The notes: generated by a model from the sequence alone, not told the origin. Shown: positions 1-12,964, numbered from the stretch's first letter. The stretch is DNA of 64,000 bases from Distichodus sexfasciatus (GCA_032718565.1 JAVGVS010000111.1:310001-374000); one strand, 5' to 3'. Made by a program: numbers and translations.

Positions 1-3000
1 TATTAGTTACAGTATTAGTTATTACCCATTGGGTGGTATAAAGCATGTACTTATTTCATTAGAAGCTTGAAAAATGCTTTAAAAAGATTATTCATTTACT
101 GTATCGTTTGAAGTGCATTTACTTGCAGCAAGAAAACTGTTCATGGAGCATGGGAGCAAATTCTGGCCTGTCTTAGGTAAAACGTGGCCTGTTTTATGTC
201 GGTGTGTATTCAGTTGTCTCTGTGAGAGAGCAGTCGTGAAGCCTAATGGAAACTGCATAAAGTGTCACAAACACTTCCATATTAAAAAGTGATTTAAATG
301 ATTGTAAACCTTTAAAAGTGAAACTCTTTCTACAGTTCCGTTGGGTAATGTTTTGGTGTAACTCGCGAACGTTTTTATCTAATTTTAGAATGGCATCCAT
401 ATTAAATTATTCAATAGCAGTTTGATATAAACCAAACTATAAATATTTTGTATCTTGTAGTTGTTTTAATAGTAGTTAGACCCAATCTGGAGTCGATAAG
501 TATATACAATTTTCAAGGGATTCAAAGAAATATGTAGGAATATACAAAATATATAAAAGTTACATTATAAAACAAGTGTTTATTTTAGCATAGCAATGTA
601 TACCCCGTGTCGTGTAATTGACGTAACACAAAGTAAAAAGAATGAACTTAGAGAAAAGTAAAAGTGATATCGATGTCTTAATTTGTCATTTAAACAGACA
701 CAAATATTTATAGTACAACTTTCTTTCTTTTATCTAATTATGCCGTCATAAATTTTCTCCAGGATGATGCCTTCGTTGTAACCCGACAGTTTTATGAGCA
801 ATTGAAGCCCTCCTCATAAAATTTACGACTGCCAGTTTTTATTATTTCCGAATGGCGTCTATAAAACACAAGAACAAAAACAATGAGTGGGTTTAAGGGG
901 GAATCGGAAAACTACAAAACTGGCTGAAGGACAGAAACACTTTACACATGTGTAGTTTAGTCATCCATGGATATATTTGCTGTTTGTTCGCGATTTTCTG
1001 CGCCTGGCGAGACTGATACGCTCAACCCTTTGTCTGAACGCGTCGCGAAGTTCCATTTGCTTACCGCATAGTTTTTGTCGCGTTGGCCACGTCTATGGGA
1101 GCTGGTCCACCTTTGTTATTGTGGAGGTAAAATCCTTAATTCAAATCCTCAAGTCAAAACAGCTGGCGGCTGCGCTTGTGGACCCTGACGTCTGGTGTAG
1201 CCCGAGTGACCGAGGTCTGCGATATGGAATCAAAAGTGTTTACTAGGAAGTAGGACTGACCAGAAAGGACGAGGAACTCCGAAATCAAGTAAAATGTAGG
1301 CTATCATATGCACAGCAAATTCTAATTCTATTTTCAAACGAATATGGAAGCGAAACAAAAATGAAGAATTTTGAGATAGTTGATTATTTTCAGTACAGAT
1401 TCCGATTCCGACAATTGGTTTTCAGTGTCATAAAGAATTTGCATGACGATAATTTCATACTAAAAATGAACGAGTTTGTCTTTTCTATTTTTCCTGCACG
1501 ACTGATTCAATCACATCACGATCGTACGCAGTCCGGTCATCTATGTGGTTATATATAGTAGTTATTAGCAGGGTATTTGAGTAGTGGAATAAAAAACATT
1601 GAATAATAAGAAGATAAGGGAGATGGAGGACTGGAAAAAGGAGAATTGAAGGCCGACAGCGTCACCTTATGTTTAATATAGGGTACACAAAAATGGAAAG
1701 CCTCAGGCGTTCTGTCACTGACTTAGAAGTCGATACAAAATGGAAAAAAAGATAATCACTGCTAATTGACTTTAAGGGGCAGTAATATAAAAAAATATAT
1801 AATGCTCCCTGTGTTTCGTATTTTGAATACGACTGTTTCCATATTACGTGGCGAGCTTTGAGCATAGATTAAATGTGCTTTACATGCATAGCAACGCAGT
1901 AGCATATGACCGATTAAATAAAATGTGTAAAATTATTTTTTTCAATTCTACTGTCCATTCTTACGACAAAGCGATGAATCTGAGCTAGTCAATATGCTAT
2001 TAATTGTGACAACTAAATGTAAGTTATTTAATAGTAAGTCTATAACGATATCAGATATACCATAAACTACACTGTCTGCAAGTATTAGTAAGCGCTTAAA
2101 TAAATCTGTGCGTGTATAGTTGTATACAGTAATATAAAAAAATCTAAATATTGTCAATTAAACTTGTCAATTATATGTCGTTAAACTAGAGACATCTATG
2201 TGAGTAAATTAAATAAAACAGAAAGCATTTTACAATTGCAAAGAATAAAAATAACTAAAATAAGCAGAACTCATGCTCTACCAAGAAATTAGCTTCAGCA
2301 TGTTCAGCATTTGCAAGAGACATTTATCACACCAGATCAGAATAAAAAATCCAGAGGATTTCATTATTTTATTCTAAGGGCTATGAGAAGTATGAATAAA
2401 ATTATGTCTAATTAAATCAGGTAAATTTAGTGGAGTTGCCTTGTTATCGCTTGCTCTGCTCGTCATTTTCTACAAAGTAGATCTGTACGGCGAGAATGCA
2501 ATTATCCAATTACATATAACATTATGATGTTTAAAATAAGTGATATAAATTCTTCCACTTTTTGAGAGACAATGTTATAAACCTGCCTCAGATCAGCCGT
2601 GCATTGTCTTTAAGGACGAATATCCATGATGTGGCCAGTAAACAGTGTTAAACAGCGTTTGGGATTTTAGGATTAAAAAAACCCCCACTGAAGTAATTTA
2701 TTGTAGTACGCGCAAATTGAAGCTATACTAAAAAGATATGCAATTCATACCTTACATGGTTACGGTCTGAATTATGTTTTGTATTTACAAACACAATCGA
2801 CACATCGACTATTCTTATTTCTTTGTCCTAAAGATTTTATAGCTTTTTGCATGATCGAGGTTACGATGTAACAAAAGGTCTTCGAGCTTGACTGAATTTG
2901 TTTATTTCTTTATTACAGATATTTAATATAGTAACAATAAGAGTCATAGGAAGCAAAACCTAAAATCATACACTTCTAAATAGCTCCCTGTCAAATGGTG

Positions 3001-3216
3001 GATACCTTTGGAGAATACTCAGGCTTCCTTTGGGAATGAAACAATTTTACTTAACAAACAGTCACAGGCAGTTTAAATTTGGAAAAGTCACAGTCCCCAC
3101 ATAAATGGAGCATATTTTTACTCTCTGTGAAGATTTTTTCACCGTTTAACAACTATGCCAAATCCATTAGGTAGTTTCGATAGGTAAGTTATTTTTTACC
3201 ACTTTAAGCCATTGAC
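1..3216. other. Non-coding flank 3' of hoxc6b
   Basis: No gene is recognisable here. hoxc5b or hoxc4b would be expected on this side of hoxc6b, but I see no homeobox or hexapeptide motif on either strand. Two stretches stand out from the AT-rich background: about 735-870, where CATAAA-type Cdx/Hox-like words are clustered, and about 975-1250, which is richer in GC and CpG. The plus-strand sequence near 2900-2918 reads as two AATAAA signals on the minus strand (TTTATT twice) and could be the polyadenylation region of hoxc6b. Confidence 0.6.
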
Positions 3217-4176
3217 CTATTCCTTCTTTTCAGTGGTTGCTCCTTCTGCACCCTCTCTCACTCCTGAGAAGTCGCTTAGGGTGGAAGTGAGATTACTCTC
3301 CTTTTTCCATTTCATCCGGCGGTTTTGAAACCAGATTTTGATCTGACGCTCGGTGAGGCATAGCGCGTTTGCAATTTCGATACGTCGGCGTTTCGTCAAG
3401 TAACGGTTAAAATGAAATTCCTTCTCAAGTTCTAGTGTCTGGTTACGGGAATAGATCTGCCGACCTCTCCGCCTGTCAGACCCGTATCCGACCCCTGTGA
3501 AAAGAAAGATTAATTAATAAATGTCAAGAAAATGCAGCTTAAAAGGCGCATGCTAAAATAAAAATAAAAAATTACAAAATTTTTATTAAGACAATATGCA
3601 TGTTTTGCTATGCACGTTTCTCTCTCTCTCTCTCTCTCTCTATTTTCACCAAAGGTTCTTTCCTCAAGAGATAAAAGCTATTTATTGCTGGGCGAGAGGC
3701 GACATACTGCTTTATGGTGTGATAAAAATGGGCGGTTCCGCTCAAGGTGTTCACAATGTACCTCTTGGAACCTAATTTTTAAGAAACTCACCACTGTGCG
3801 AGTTCATCCGCTGCATCCACGGATAAATCTGTGTGGTCTTTGAATCTTGAGAGGCGCTTCTAGCTTGTTCTGAAGAATAATCGGGCGTCGGTGAATCCTG
3901 GCCTAAATGTTGTCTGCAACTCGGAAGCACGTCCTTGTTCTGGTAAAATACGCTCGATCCGTTATCGTAAGGTCCTCTGCTCGACCCGACCATCATGTTG
4001 TCTTGTGGCGAGAAGAACAATGTGGAGTATATTCGGTTTGGGACCACGGCAGCACCATTGAATGAGAAATGGCGAACTTGGTCATACGTCGTCGCGTTTA
4101 GGGCTACGTTTGGCAAAATCTCTTGACCACCAGTTAACTGGCCCGAGAGCGACGGGTTCGTAAAATAGGTATTCAT
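3217..4176 (-). CDS. hoxc6b: Homeobox protein Hox-C6b (two exons)
   Basis: This is an anterior-central Hox transcription factor for trunk patterning. Exon 1 is complement 3792-4176 and exon 2 is complement 3217-3494. The donor (G|GTGAGT) and the acceptor (CACAG|GGGT) join in phase 1 to give 220 residues. The N-terminus MNTYFTNPSLS and the central block RGPYDNGSSVFYQNKD are Hoxc6 hallmarks. The PBX-binding hexapeptide IYPWM is at residues 117-121 and the homeodomain is at about 135-194, with LTERQIKIWFQNRRMKWKK in helix 3. The tail SNLTSTLSDFSG is also typical of Hoxc6. Two homeodomain residues look derived: Asn at position 11, where Hox6-8 proteins normally have Tyr, and Lys in the usual TRRRR stretch. 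There are no breaks and the length is normal. The b-paralogue assignment rests on the neighbourhood, since hoxc11 and hoxc12 follow without c8-c10. Confidence 0.95.
3620..3641. repeat. (CT)n microsatellite in the hoxc6b intron
   Basis: A short pure CT tract on the plus strand lies inside the single hoxc6b intron, about 130 bases 3' of the exon-1 splice donor in the direction of transcription. Confidence 0.85.
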
Positions 4177-7100
4177 ACCGCCCCTCTCTCCTTCCGAAAC
4201 CTTCCTTCACTCTTTATTTGATCTTATTTAACTCTTTCTGTCATTCGCGTTTCGTTTTCTCCGAAAGTCTATTTTAATACAAGTACTGTGTGAATTAATT
4301 TTAGGACGTAAATGCACCGTGCACGCAACCAACTGTTTCAAATGCCTCATTTCTAAACATATGAGAGTGTCAGGTGACCACGTTTCTTCCAATGAAATCC
4401 GTGAGCACAAAGAAAACAGAAAAACTCGACACTTTCATTAATTTCATTCGAGCATACACAGACGTGACATTTTATCCATTTATTTTATCCATTCTCTCGC
4501 TGGCTCTCGATCTACTAGAAAAACATCTCCCCTAGTCCCATTTTACCAGCGGCACAAGAGACTTAATTTTGCATACAGGAATGTTTTCACATACTTTAGG
4601 TATATTTGAAAATCAGTATACAGCTGAACTCATTAGTAGTTAAAATTTCTTGAAATAGAGTACTGGTTAAAGAGGCAATATCATGTTGAAACATATTTTA
4701 AAATTGCAACCTTACAAATATGTACACGCTAATTTGAGAGATCCCCGTTTTCTAATCTAACATCGGCGGAACGTGCAAAAAAACACCTATGCTTGAAATC
4801 TTGGAGTATGATCAAAATAAAACTAACAACAATAGGTGCATTCTGTAGTTGCTTGATTTTGCAAGTGACGATAAATGACTGACGTGACGTATTTTATTGC
4901 AAATTTAATTTTTATCATATCAAGATAAAGGAAGTAGTCTTACTCCTTATATATTCTTATAGTTGAATACTGAACTTTTAAATGTATGTTGTAATCTGCC
5001 AAATGTATGTAACTAACTTCTCTTGCCTGATGTTTTTGCCGCCCGTAACATTTCTGGTATAATGCTATATCTATTATCGAAGATAAGAGCCATAATAGTC
5101 TGGTCACTAGATGGCAGAAGTGATCTCCGTATTATGTATTATGCGCCGATAAATAGTTCAGAATCCTTTGGTACTACTGTTATCGTGCTGCTATGATTTT
5201 ATGTCTTGTTTCTATTTTTGGTAAGGTGTTTTCATTATTATTTTAGATTTTTAAATAGTTGGTTTCTAAATTATGAATGTAATGGTAAATTATAACATCA
5301 CTGTAAATTCGTGTTTAATTGTAACCTATATAATTTGTAACCTACTGTCGGTCTCAACGGTCCTATATATATGACCGTATATATTTATATACTTATATAT
5401 ATTTAAAACTCCCCGCTGTTAAAGTCAGGGCGAACACGTCTGTAGACACTGTAGTACAAATCAAGGTGGTTCAAACCAACATAGTCAAGACTAGTTTAGA
5501 GAGCCCGTCGTACCTTAGGTTCGTGTGTTTTTATGCTGGTTTAACGGCGCATCGTACCACCGCTAGTCTAAAGCTAACGTAGTTGTACAGAGGAAGCATC
5601 CCACAAAGGTGATTTGTAAAATTTTAAAAATGGAAATGCATGCTTGAGATGATGTATACACAATTTCAAATTTTCATCTTCAAATATCAACAGACAACGA
5701 AGATCGAGGATATTAGGAGTTTCATTCTAAAATAAAGTATGTCTGTCTAACAAAAAATGTGCTGACATACTTTCCTTTTTTGTTTCATTTCAGGTATTCG
5801 TGATGAAGCTGAAAATTGTCTGAAAAAAGCTGAAAACTTCGTTAACTATGGCAGCTCCTTACTGTAGGACGTTCACATTTGGCTTTATGCTGCCGTTTTT
5901 TTCACATGGCTATTCGTGAGAGCTCATTAATCACTGCCACAACATAATATTTTTGGAAAAGTTTTACATGCAAATCACTTAGAGACTTAGAAGTGCAAAC
6001 TTACATGTATTCACAAGTTGCTCCTATTGCGCAGGGTGTCGCGCAGTCTCAGCGCTTAAAGGAGGATTATTTTAAAGCATCATTTGAATGCTGTTGTTTT
6101 GCATCTCATCCTTTTCAGCATTTTAGGTACTCTAATTCCTCTAAAGAAAAGGAAAAGTAAAGTGAAAGGAGGCGACCTGGTGTAACAAGAAAAGGACAAA
6201 ACCTTGATCAGACATTTCCCTCTTTCTTTTCTAGGATTAGGGTTAGGATCCTCTATTTTGACTCAATTATGTATTGAGTCTGCGAAAAAGTACACTCCAT
6301 TTTCGACACGTCTGTGAAATTATAAAGCGGATTTGTCCGTAGGTATGGTGTACAGTTCATGTTCGTTGCAGCATCACACGTGACTAACCTATCCGCCAAT
6401 CCGCCAATCCGCCTCTTGGCACAGTCGTAAAATTTTATTACTGAACTGTAAATTACTCACCAAACAGAAAGGAATGCGTTTCGTTCTCCACCAGCCACAA
6501 TATACCGTTGTTTTTCAATGTATGAAACCCCTATCAACTGCTGTATGTAACACCTCCAAACACGATTAAGTGCTATTTTATTTAAAAATATGCTCAACCC
6601 AAGCAATTCCATTACACAATCACGGTAGTTACGTTAACCTGCTTTTTGCTTGAGCTTCATATAGATAAAATAATTTAGGATTTGCCGCATTTGAGGCATA
6701 TAATGCGGCATCCAATATACTCAAATGATATTCTAAAGTGAATATAAGCCTAAATGTTAAAATATATTACTACTCTATTAAAAGTATGTTTTAAACGCAA
6801 CCAGTCATGTAGTCATATGAAACAGCAAACATGTTTTTTCTCTAAACTGATTGTTAGTTAATACTTCTCGAAACAGAGTAGTTCTAAACAGCTCCTTATT
6901 TATCACACGCTGAGTTGCATAAATTAATTCACTGTACGCTTACCAATTTTAAAATTTACATGCATCACTATAACACTGATCATCATTGTGCCATAACATA
7001 AATTCAAGTTATACGCAAATGAATTAGACCAACAGTTTTTAGGATATCTTTCAATTGCAAACACCCTAGAATTCATACACTACTTATACAGTTTACAGCC

Positions 7101-8607
7101 AATTTAGGCGTTTTCCCCACTTGCAGTAGAAAATTACAGAGCCTGGCGGAAAGATATTACTCTCAGCACACTTCACACGTGAAAGCAAAACATGTACACA
7201 ATGCTGAAACAGGAACCTCTTAAGACAGAGCCTTATGTTCAATTTTTTTGGAAAAGCTTTTGCTTAATTAATTGCGACTCTTTTAATAAGCATTTTTAAA
7301 TATTTTCAATTACTGTGACTATTTGTTTATTAAGAAACTCCGTTGGAGAACCGATCGCACAAATAAAGAAAGTTACGGATTTTTCCCAAGCGCTCATGCC
7401 GACCCTACTAGATGCCTGGGTGACTGCCCACGTCGCCCACCACCTAATTAGTTTAGTTATAACGCGTTAATAAGTTCATAAAGATTTTCCAATGACTAGA
7501 AACATGACAGATGTCACAATTAGCTGTGTTTTTAAGAACAATGATATGTAGCTATGAATGCTGACAGTTGATGGAAACGTGCAGTAAATAACGACGTGCA
7601 ATGGTCAATACAAAGTCTATCTTCGCCCAAACCGCGTAAATTTCACCATTAACTCTTACCGACTTGCCTATTGATGCCTGACAAAACTGTAGCCGCCATA
7701 TTGAGTACCGGGCACATCGGGTACTGCGCACTTGTTTCTAATGAAAATGAGTACCGAATCCGCTCCAGACTGATAGCTGGTTACCTGTAAGCTAACTTCA
7801 GTTATCGAGGTTATGAATATTTCTCATTTTGATGACCAAGAACTTAAGAGATACATGAAAAGATCGCTATTAATGGATGTGATCCGTACCGAGTCCCCCC
7901 AGACGTTTTCAATCAAAGCGCATCCTCTGACACTACCTAACTTATCCTTCCACGACATTTACATCTACCTGGTACATAAGCCATCGTCATATCAATTATG
8001 GCATCTCAACGAAAAGAAAATATTTTTGTTTAAAGGAAGTTGCGTTTTTTGATCGACGTTGTGTAAACTGCTGCTAGTGCTATCTAGCTGTCATTAGCAC
8101 AGGAAAGGCGTAGGCTAGGCTAAGTTAAACCATCTGTCAAATTTCAGAGCAGGGTTAGGTGGGTAAACTAAGGGATGAGCGGTGCAAGACTGATATATTC
8201 ATATAGTCTTATTTCTGAATATATGGAATGAAACTCTGAGTATATAGAATGAAACTCTGAATATACAGTGTATATAAAAATCTCTGATGGGAGTTGTAGT
8301 CCGATGTCACCAAGAGCGGTGCCATCTTCTGTTTTTTGCTGTGTAATATTGTACAGTTCGGATATTTCTACTCTCACTGTGTGAGAGTTGGGGCGTAATC
8401 TAGTAGCAACAATCTTAAGTGATAATAACACTGCTAAATGTTCGCGCTAAAACACTGGTGGAAAGCGTGTTCAGTAGCGCTGTGCTGAGGGCGAAGTGCG
8501 TGTACTGTGTGATGGGGAAGAGCGATTGTAATGTAACCTCACGCACCGCGAGCTTCTGTTTATTAAGTAAACGTAAACACAGAAAGAAACATACTTTACA
8601 CCTCAGC
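4177..8607. other. Intergenic region where hoxc8b is missing
   Basis: hoxc8b would be expected here, but no homeobox or YPWM-coding segment is visible on either strand. The first 300 bases should contain the hoxc6b promoter. Around 4990-5590 there is an LTR-like stretch: a TATATATATTTAAA run near 5390, then a conserved-looking leader-like segment, bounded loosely by TGTA and TACA, with no confirmed target duplication. At 7815-8050 an open frame contains SFHDIYIYLVHKPSSY, which resembles the N-terminal part of multicopy fish YqaJ-associated proteins. That resemblance is weak and the frame is probably a repeat relic. Confidence 0.45.
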
Positions 8608-8935
8608 AGAACCCTCAGCACAAGCCCTGTTTACACTGTTCATACAGTATTTGAAACGCGGGAGGGAAGCGTTTTAATTCTGCGTTAAGAATCGGACGGC
8701 CCGGGGCTAGTGGCTATTTTATTTTATTTTTTAGGAAAGCGGCTACTCCTAAAAACAATCGGAACCAGATGCCCAGGACTACTGGCCGCTCTGATTTTTA
8801 ACAATGAGTTAAAATGTTTCCCACCCGCGTTTCAAATAGTTTCACTTTAGGCTATAGTAACCTCCCTCGTATCGGTCCGTTTCCAGTGAAGCAGCGCAGA
8901 TTGTAGACAGGGCTTGTGGTGAGGGCCCCGGTGAA
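8608..8935. mobile_element. Fold-back element (large imperfect palindrome)
   Basis: The left arm reads CCCTCAGCACAAGCCCTG near 8610-8627 and GAAACGCGGGAGGGAAGCG near 8652-8671. The right arm carries the reverse complements: CCCACCCGCGTTTCAAATA near 8821-8839 and ACAGGGCTTGTGGTGAGGG near 8917-8935. The two arms therefore pair over about 330 bp around a centre near 8770. There is no transposase. This is most simply a non-autonomous fold-back or MITE-type DNA element; its family is not identified. Confidence 0.6.
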
Positions 8936-9059
8936 GTAAGAAGCAAGTTTTTGTCTGTATGAACGTTTTCATAATAAACTAATCGGCGAAAACACAAGAT
9001 GGCGACGCTTTTGGTGGCATCGGACTACATATTCCATCATCTGAGATTTATATGTATAT

Positions 9060-9385
9060 AGTGAATGAACAAAAGAGAAATCTAAATCAAATCAATATTT
9101 GGTGTGACCACCCTTTGCCTTCAAAACAGCATCAGTTCTAGGTCCACTTGCACACAGTTTTTGAAGGAACTCGGCTGGTAGGTTGTTCCAAACATCTTGG
9201 AGAACTAACCACAGATCTTCTGTGTATGTAGGCTTCCTCACATCCTTCTGTCTCTTCATGTAATCCCAGACACACTCGATGATGTTGAAATCAGGGCTCT
9301 GTGGGGGCCATACCATCACCTCCAGGACTTCTTGTTCAAAAGGTAGTAACACAAAATATTAGATTTTTCTTTTGTTCGTTCACTT
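9060..9385 (-). mobile_element. Internally deleted Tc1-like element
   Basis: The terminal inverted repeats are about 24 bp. The left end, AGTGAATGAACAAAAGAG at 9060, is matched by CTTTTGTTCGTTCACT ending at 9384, which is its reverse complement with two mismatches. Between them, on the minus strand (9092-9352), is the C-terminal end of a Tc1/mariner transposase. It contains PPQSPDFNIIECVWDYMK, which carries the third catalytic acidic residue of the DDE triad, and it ends in KAKGGHTKY. The two upstream catalytic aspartates are deleted, so the copy is a MITE-like derivative and cannot act by itself. Confidence 0.8.
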
Positions 9386-9464
9386 TGCATTTTGTAAATT
9401 GATAAAAAATAAACAATCATTATAAAAGCATTCCTTGTTTACAGCATTTTTTTCACACCTGACC

Positions 9465-9478
9465 CAATATATATATAT

Positions 9479-9531
<53 letters not shown>
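9465..9531. repeat. (TA)n microsatellite
   Basis: An almost pure alternating AT tract lies about 80 bases right of the Tc1-like element. Smaller ATATAT blocks follow to about 9602. The 108-codon minus-strand open frame across it is only a translation of this repeat. Confidence 0.9.
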
Positions 9532-9534
<3 letters not shown>

Positions 9535-9602
9535 GGCAAACGTTCAGGAAGTTATTATATATATAATCTGAATATATATAAGAATATCTGAATATATATA
9601 TA

Positions 9603-10720
9603 GGAAGGGGTCGCCATACGGAACAACTACCTTGTTGTCTGGCAAAAGTTTTATAACAGCTGCCTACCTGACGCAGCCCTCCCCATTTATCCGCGTTTGG
9701 GACCAAGAGTTACGCTGACTTGTGGATCCCCGGTGGCTTGTATTTTTCTTTGCATTTATTATCAAACTTTTTTCAGCCAGTTGGATCTCCACTCTGACAA
9801 CCTGGTGAAGATGGAAATGTATCATTTTCTGTTTTGTCTCCACTGTAAAATTGACATTATGTTCTGTCAGCTAACACATACTTTACACTTGCTTTGAATG
9901 GCTTCACCACAACTACACAATGTTAACGTCTATTTGTTTTCACTATACTGTGATAGTGATACGTGCAAGGGTTAAGTCGATTGGAAAAATAACTATAGCT
10001 CTGATTTGGCTTGCTCACTTTGCTTGCCAAAGTATTTACTTCTATTTTGTATTTTTGGAAAGCTGCACTGTGTGTTAACAACTAACTATTGGAAATTCAA
10101 ACTTAAATCTCTCACAATAGTAATGCGGGTTATAAAGTGTATTTACTGGTCTTAATCCACTTTTCTTATATTCGGTGTGAAAATGGTTCCTTATACACCG
10201 TAGGCTGAGACCTATGTATTTTTGTTGAATTTGTGAAAAATAATATTCATGTGCACTGCAGCTGATTCAGGATTTACAATAGACATTATTTTCACTTTGA
10301 TCACTGTGAAATGAGTTGATGGCTAATGCACTGAATCTTTTTAATGTAAAATGTGTGAATGTTTTGCACAGATATAAGTCTAAATAAATCAAAACTACTA
10401 TCACACTCAACAAACCTATTGCTCAGTCATTTTGTCATGTAGCTTCATGTTTAATTTGATTTTAAATGCAGAGCACTTTAATAAAGTAAGCCAGGTAACT
10501 TACTAGGTGTCAGGAACATAATGAAATTACATAATTAAATTATGTATGAAATTGCATAGTTAAAACATGAAAACATGAACTCAAAAACACTACTGTAAAA
10601 AATAGTTAAAGCCACTCGACCCAAGCTTCCGTGGCAATTAACAAGGGTGAAAGAAAAAGGAAATGTTTCAGAAGGTGAAATAAGGCCAAACACAGATGCC
10701 ATTTAGCCAAAAAAGCATAG
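9603..10720. other. Intergenic sequence without a recognisable gene
   Basis: A plus-strand open frame at 9697-9897 is unrecognised and short. The rest is AT-rich, with no splice-framed conserved peptide and no tRNA fold that I can see. In a collinear HoxC cluster hoxc8b or hoxc9b might be looked for here. Confidence 0.5.
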
Positions 10721-10727
10721 TTATAAC

Positions 10728-11640
10728 TAAGTCAAAGTCAAAGTCAAAGTCAACTTTTATTGTCATCTCTGCTATATACTGTACAGATACATAGAGAGCC
10801 GAGGCAGCGTGGCTCCAGGATTGTTTCAGTGCAAACAACAAAGAACAGTAGAACAGAGAATAAATAGGCAGTGGCACGACTAGGCACATGGAATAAACAA
10901 TAAATAAGTAAAATACTAAAATATACATTAAACAATATAGATTTTAAAACCAGACAACATACAATATACATTTTTTAGACTAGACAGGAGACAGACATAA
11001 GGGGTAAACATGTTTGTCAAGTCAGGATCTGATATTCTTAACAGGTTGAAATTGACATTTTACACTGAGTGTGCAAAGAGGTAGAGTTATACTAGACAGA
11101 TACTATATCCGGACTATTTCCAAGTACAATGTTCGGTATTATTACCGATATGCAAACATTTAAACGGTGCAAATTGACATTTTACATTGGATGTGCAGGA
11201 GGTAGAAGGTTATAATATGACAGATACTATATTCGGCTATTTATGTGTACAATGTCCAGTGTATGTGCAAACATTCGTAAAGCAGCATATAATGTTTGTG
11301 CAGCAGTGGCAGCAGTGCAGTGTCATACCAGTAGTTATTGTGCATCAAAGTGACAGTGGTGTGTAAATGAGTGCAGTAAAGTGCAGTGGTGCAACAAAAC
11401 AGTTTCTTCACAGTCAGGTGTATGTGTAGAAGTGTGATGGCAGGGAGTGAGTTCAAAAAGTCTGATGGCTTGTGGGAAGAAGCTATCACGCATCCTGGAG
11501 GTCGAGACCTGATGCTGGCGTCTGCAGATGGAAGGTGTGAACAGTCTGTGTGAAGGGTGTGAGGAATTGACCGCGATGCAGAAACCCTTCTGATGCGAAA
11601 GCGCTTGTACAACCCATAATCGGTGCCATGCAGTTACGAG
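10728..11640 (-). mobile_element. 5'-truncated LINE (L2-like clade), C-terminus plus 3' UTR
   Basis: Read on the minus strand, the element ends near 10728 in a TGACTTTGACTTTGACTT tail. Upstream of that are an untranslated region and the extreme C-terminus of a LINE ORF2 (about 11420-11600), with the signature SSHPSHRLFTP and SFFPQAIRLF split between frames by indels. The tail and 3' region match the element at 48.2-49.26 kb, which lies in the same orientation. The copy is inactive: it is 5'-truncated and frameshifted. Confidence 0.75.
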
Positions 11641-11699
11641 TGTTTCCCTAAATTGGACTACAGAAGTAACTATGCTGGTGACACCTAAAACCATAGTTT

Positions 11700-11850
11700 G
11701 AACCAGGGCTGGACTGGGACAAAAATCTGGCCCTGGCATTTTGGTCCGGACTGGCCCACCACATACAATCACACGCACCACCCATCTTTGCGCTTCTTTT
11801 TATATGTATACCAACTCCTACATTTTAAAACCACCAAAGCCACAAAATTA
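11700..11850 (+). mobile_element. MITE-like fragment (CAGGGCTGGACTGG terminus)
   Basis: It begins with CAGGGCTGGACTGGGAC, a terminus typical of hAT-type non-autonomous elements in fish. It continues into a segment (ACCACCCATCTTTGCGCTTC, then TATATGTATACCAACTC) that recurs in inverted orientation at about 47690-47770. The far end is not visible, so this is a partial copy. Confidence 0.55.
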
Positions 11851-12960
11851 GTAAACAGAAAGGCACATAATACCTGTGCTTTACTGTCTGGCTACCACCT
11901 TTTAGTAAGGCAGGAGAAATCCTAATGTGCAATGTGGCTGATTTTAAACCCTCGCCGCCAAGGGACAGTTAACAAAGAGGCATATGTAAGACAATTCAAA
12001 TTTATTACAAATAAATACAATGAATAAAAGGGAAAATACTGCAAAGGATAACCAGGTGAATCTCCTCCGAATGGGATCAGCACAAACAGCTTCCAACTCA
12101 GGAGGCCGCTGGTAAAAGACAGAAAGGAAGACAGCACACCCAACACCACAAGAGTATTCGCTTGACAAGCACTGCACACACTTAAGATATACCATTCCAT
12201 GTTGAAGTTACAGACACACACCAAGTGTTCCCTCAGAGTAGCACCCCAGCAGCCAGGAGCAATAGCCAGTGCAGATCTGGCCTTGTACAAAGATAACCTA
12301 TGCAAAAGACAGAGGGATGAGAGCAACTGCTATCCACCGCCACCAGTGTCAGAAAATGCTGTTGACCATCAATGCTGCAATACAACTGGGCCCATATCAC
12401 GCCACACCAAACATCCAGGGCGACTAATAAAAACAAACCAACAAACAAGTTCTAAAAACCTATCAAATAACTATAAAACAGTGACTGGTTTGGTCCCAGT
12501 TAAAGGAGAACAGTGCACATTAGTTTCCAGCTTTGTTTAGCAGCACATAAGCCAAATAAATATGACCAATAAATATCAGCCTTCTTTGCAAGAAGGCTTA
12601 ATACTCCCACAGCACAGTAATGGAGCAGAAGGGAATCCTCCAATGCTACAGGTAAAAAGAAACAATCAACACCTTAAATACTGGTGTAAAACATTTTTTG
12701 TAAATAAATCACAAAAATATAGCCTAGGTTATCAGAGCATCAGTGTCTGTACTCCAGCAGCTCATAGAGGGTCATATCAAGCGTTAAAAATGCCAAGCAG
12801 TGTGTGTCACTCTGGGTCAAACTGAAATAGAACATAATTGAGTTCTGTAAAATAAGCATGCTCTACCATTACTTTCATTACCCGCATGAGAAGAGGGCAA
12901 ACAAGTCTGGAAACGAAAGCAGCAGTAAAAAGTGGCTGGCCTACCAAGCTTTTATAACGT
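11851..12960. other. Unrecognised, probably repeat-derived sequence
   Basis: Open frames on both strands (for example 12199-12540 plus and 11922-12326 minus) overlap extensively without matching a family I recognise. The minus-strand sequence near 12230-12450 has the look of an untranslated or LTR region, but I found no terminal repeats or target duplications to define an element. Confidence 0.35.
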
Positions 12961-12964
12961 CCTG

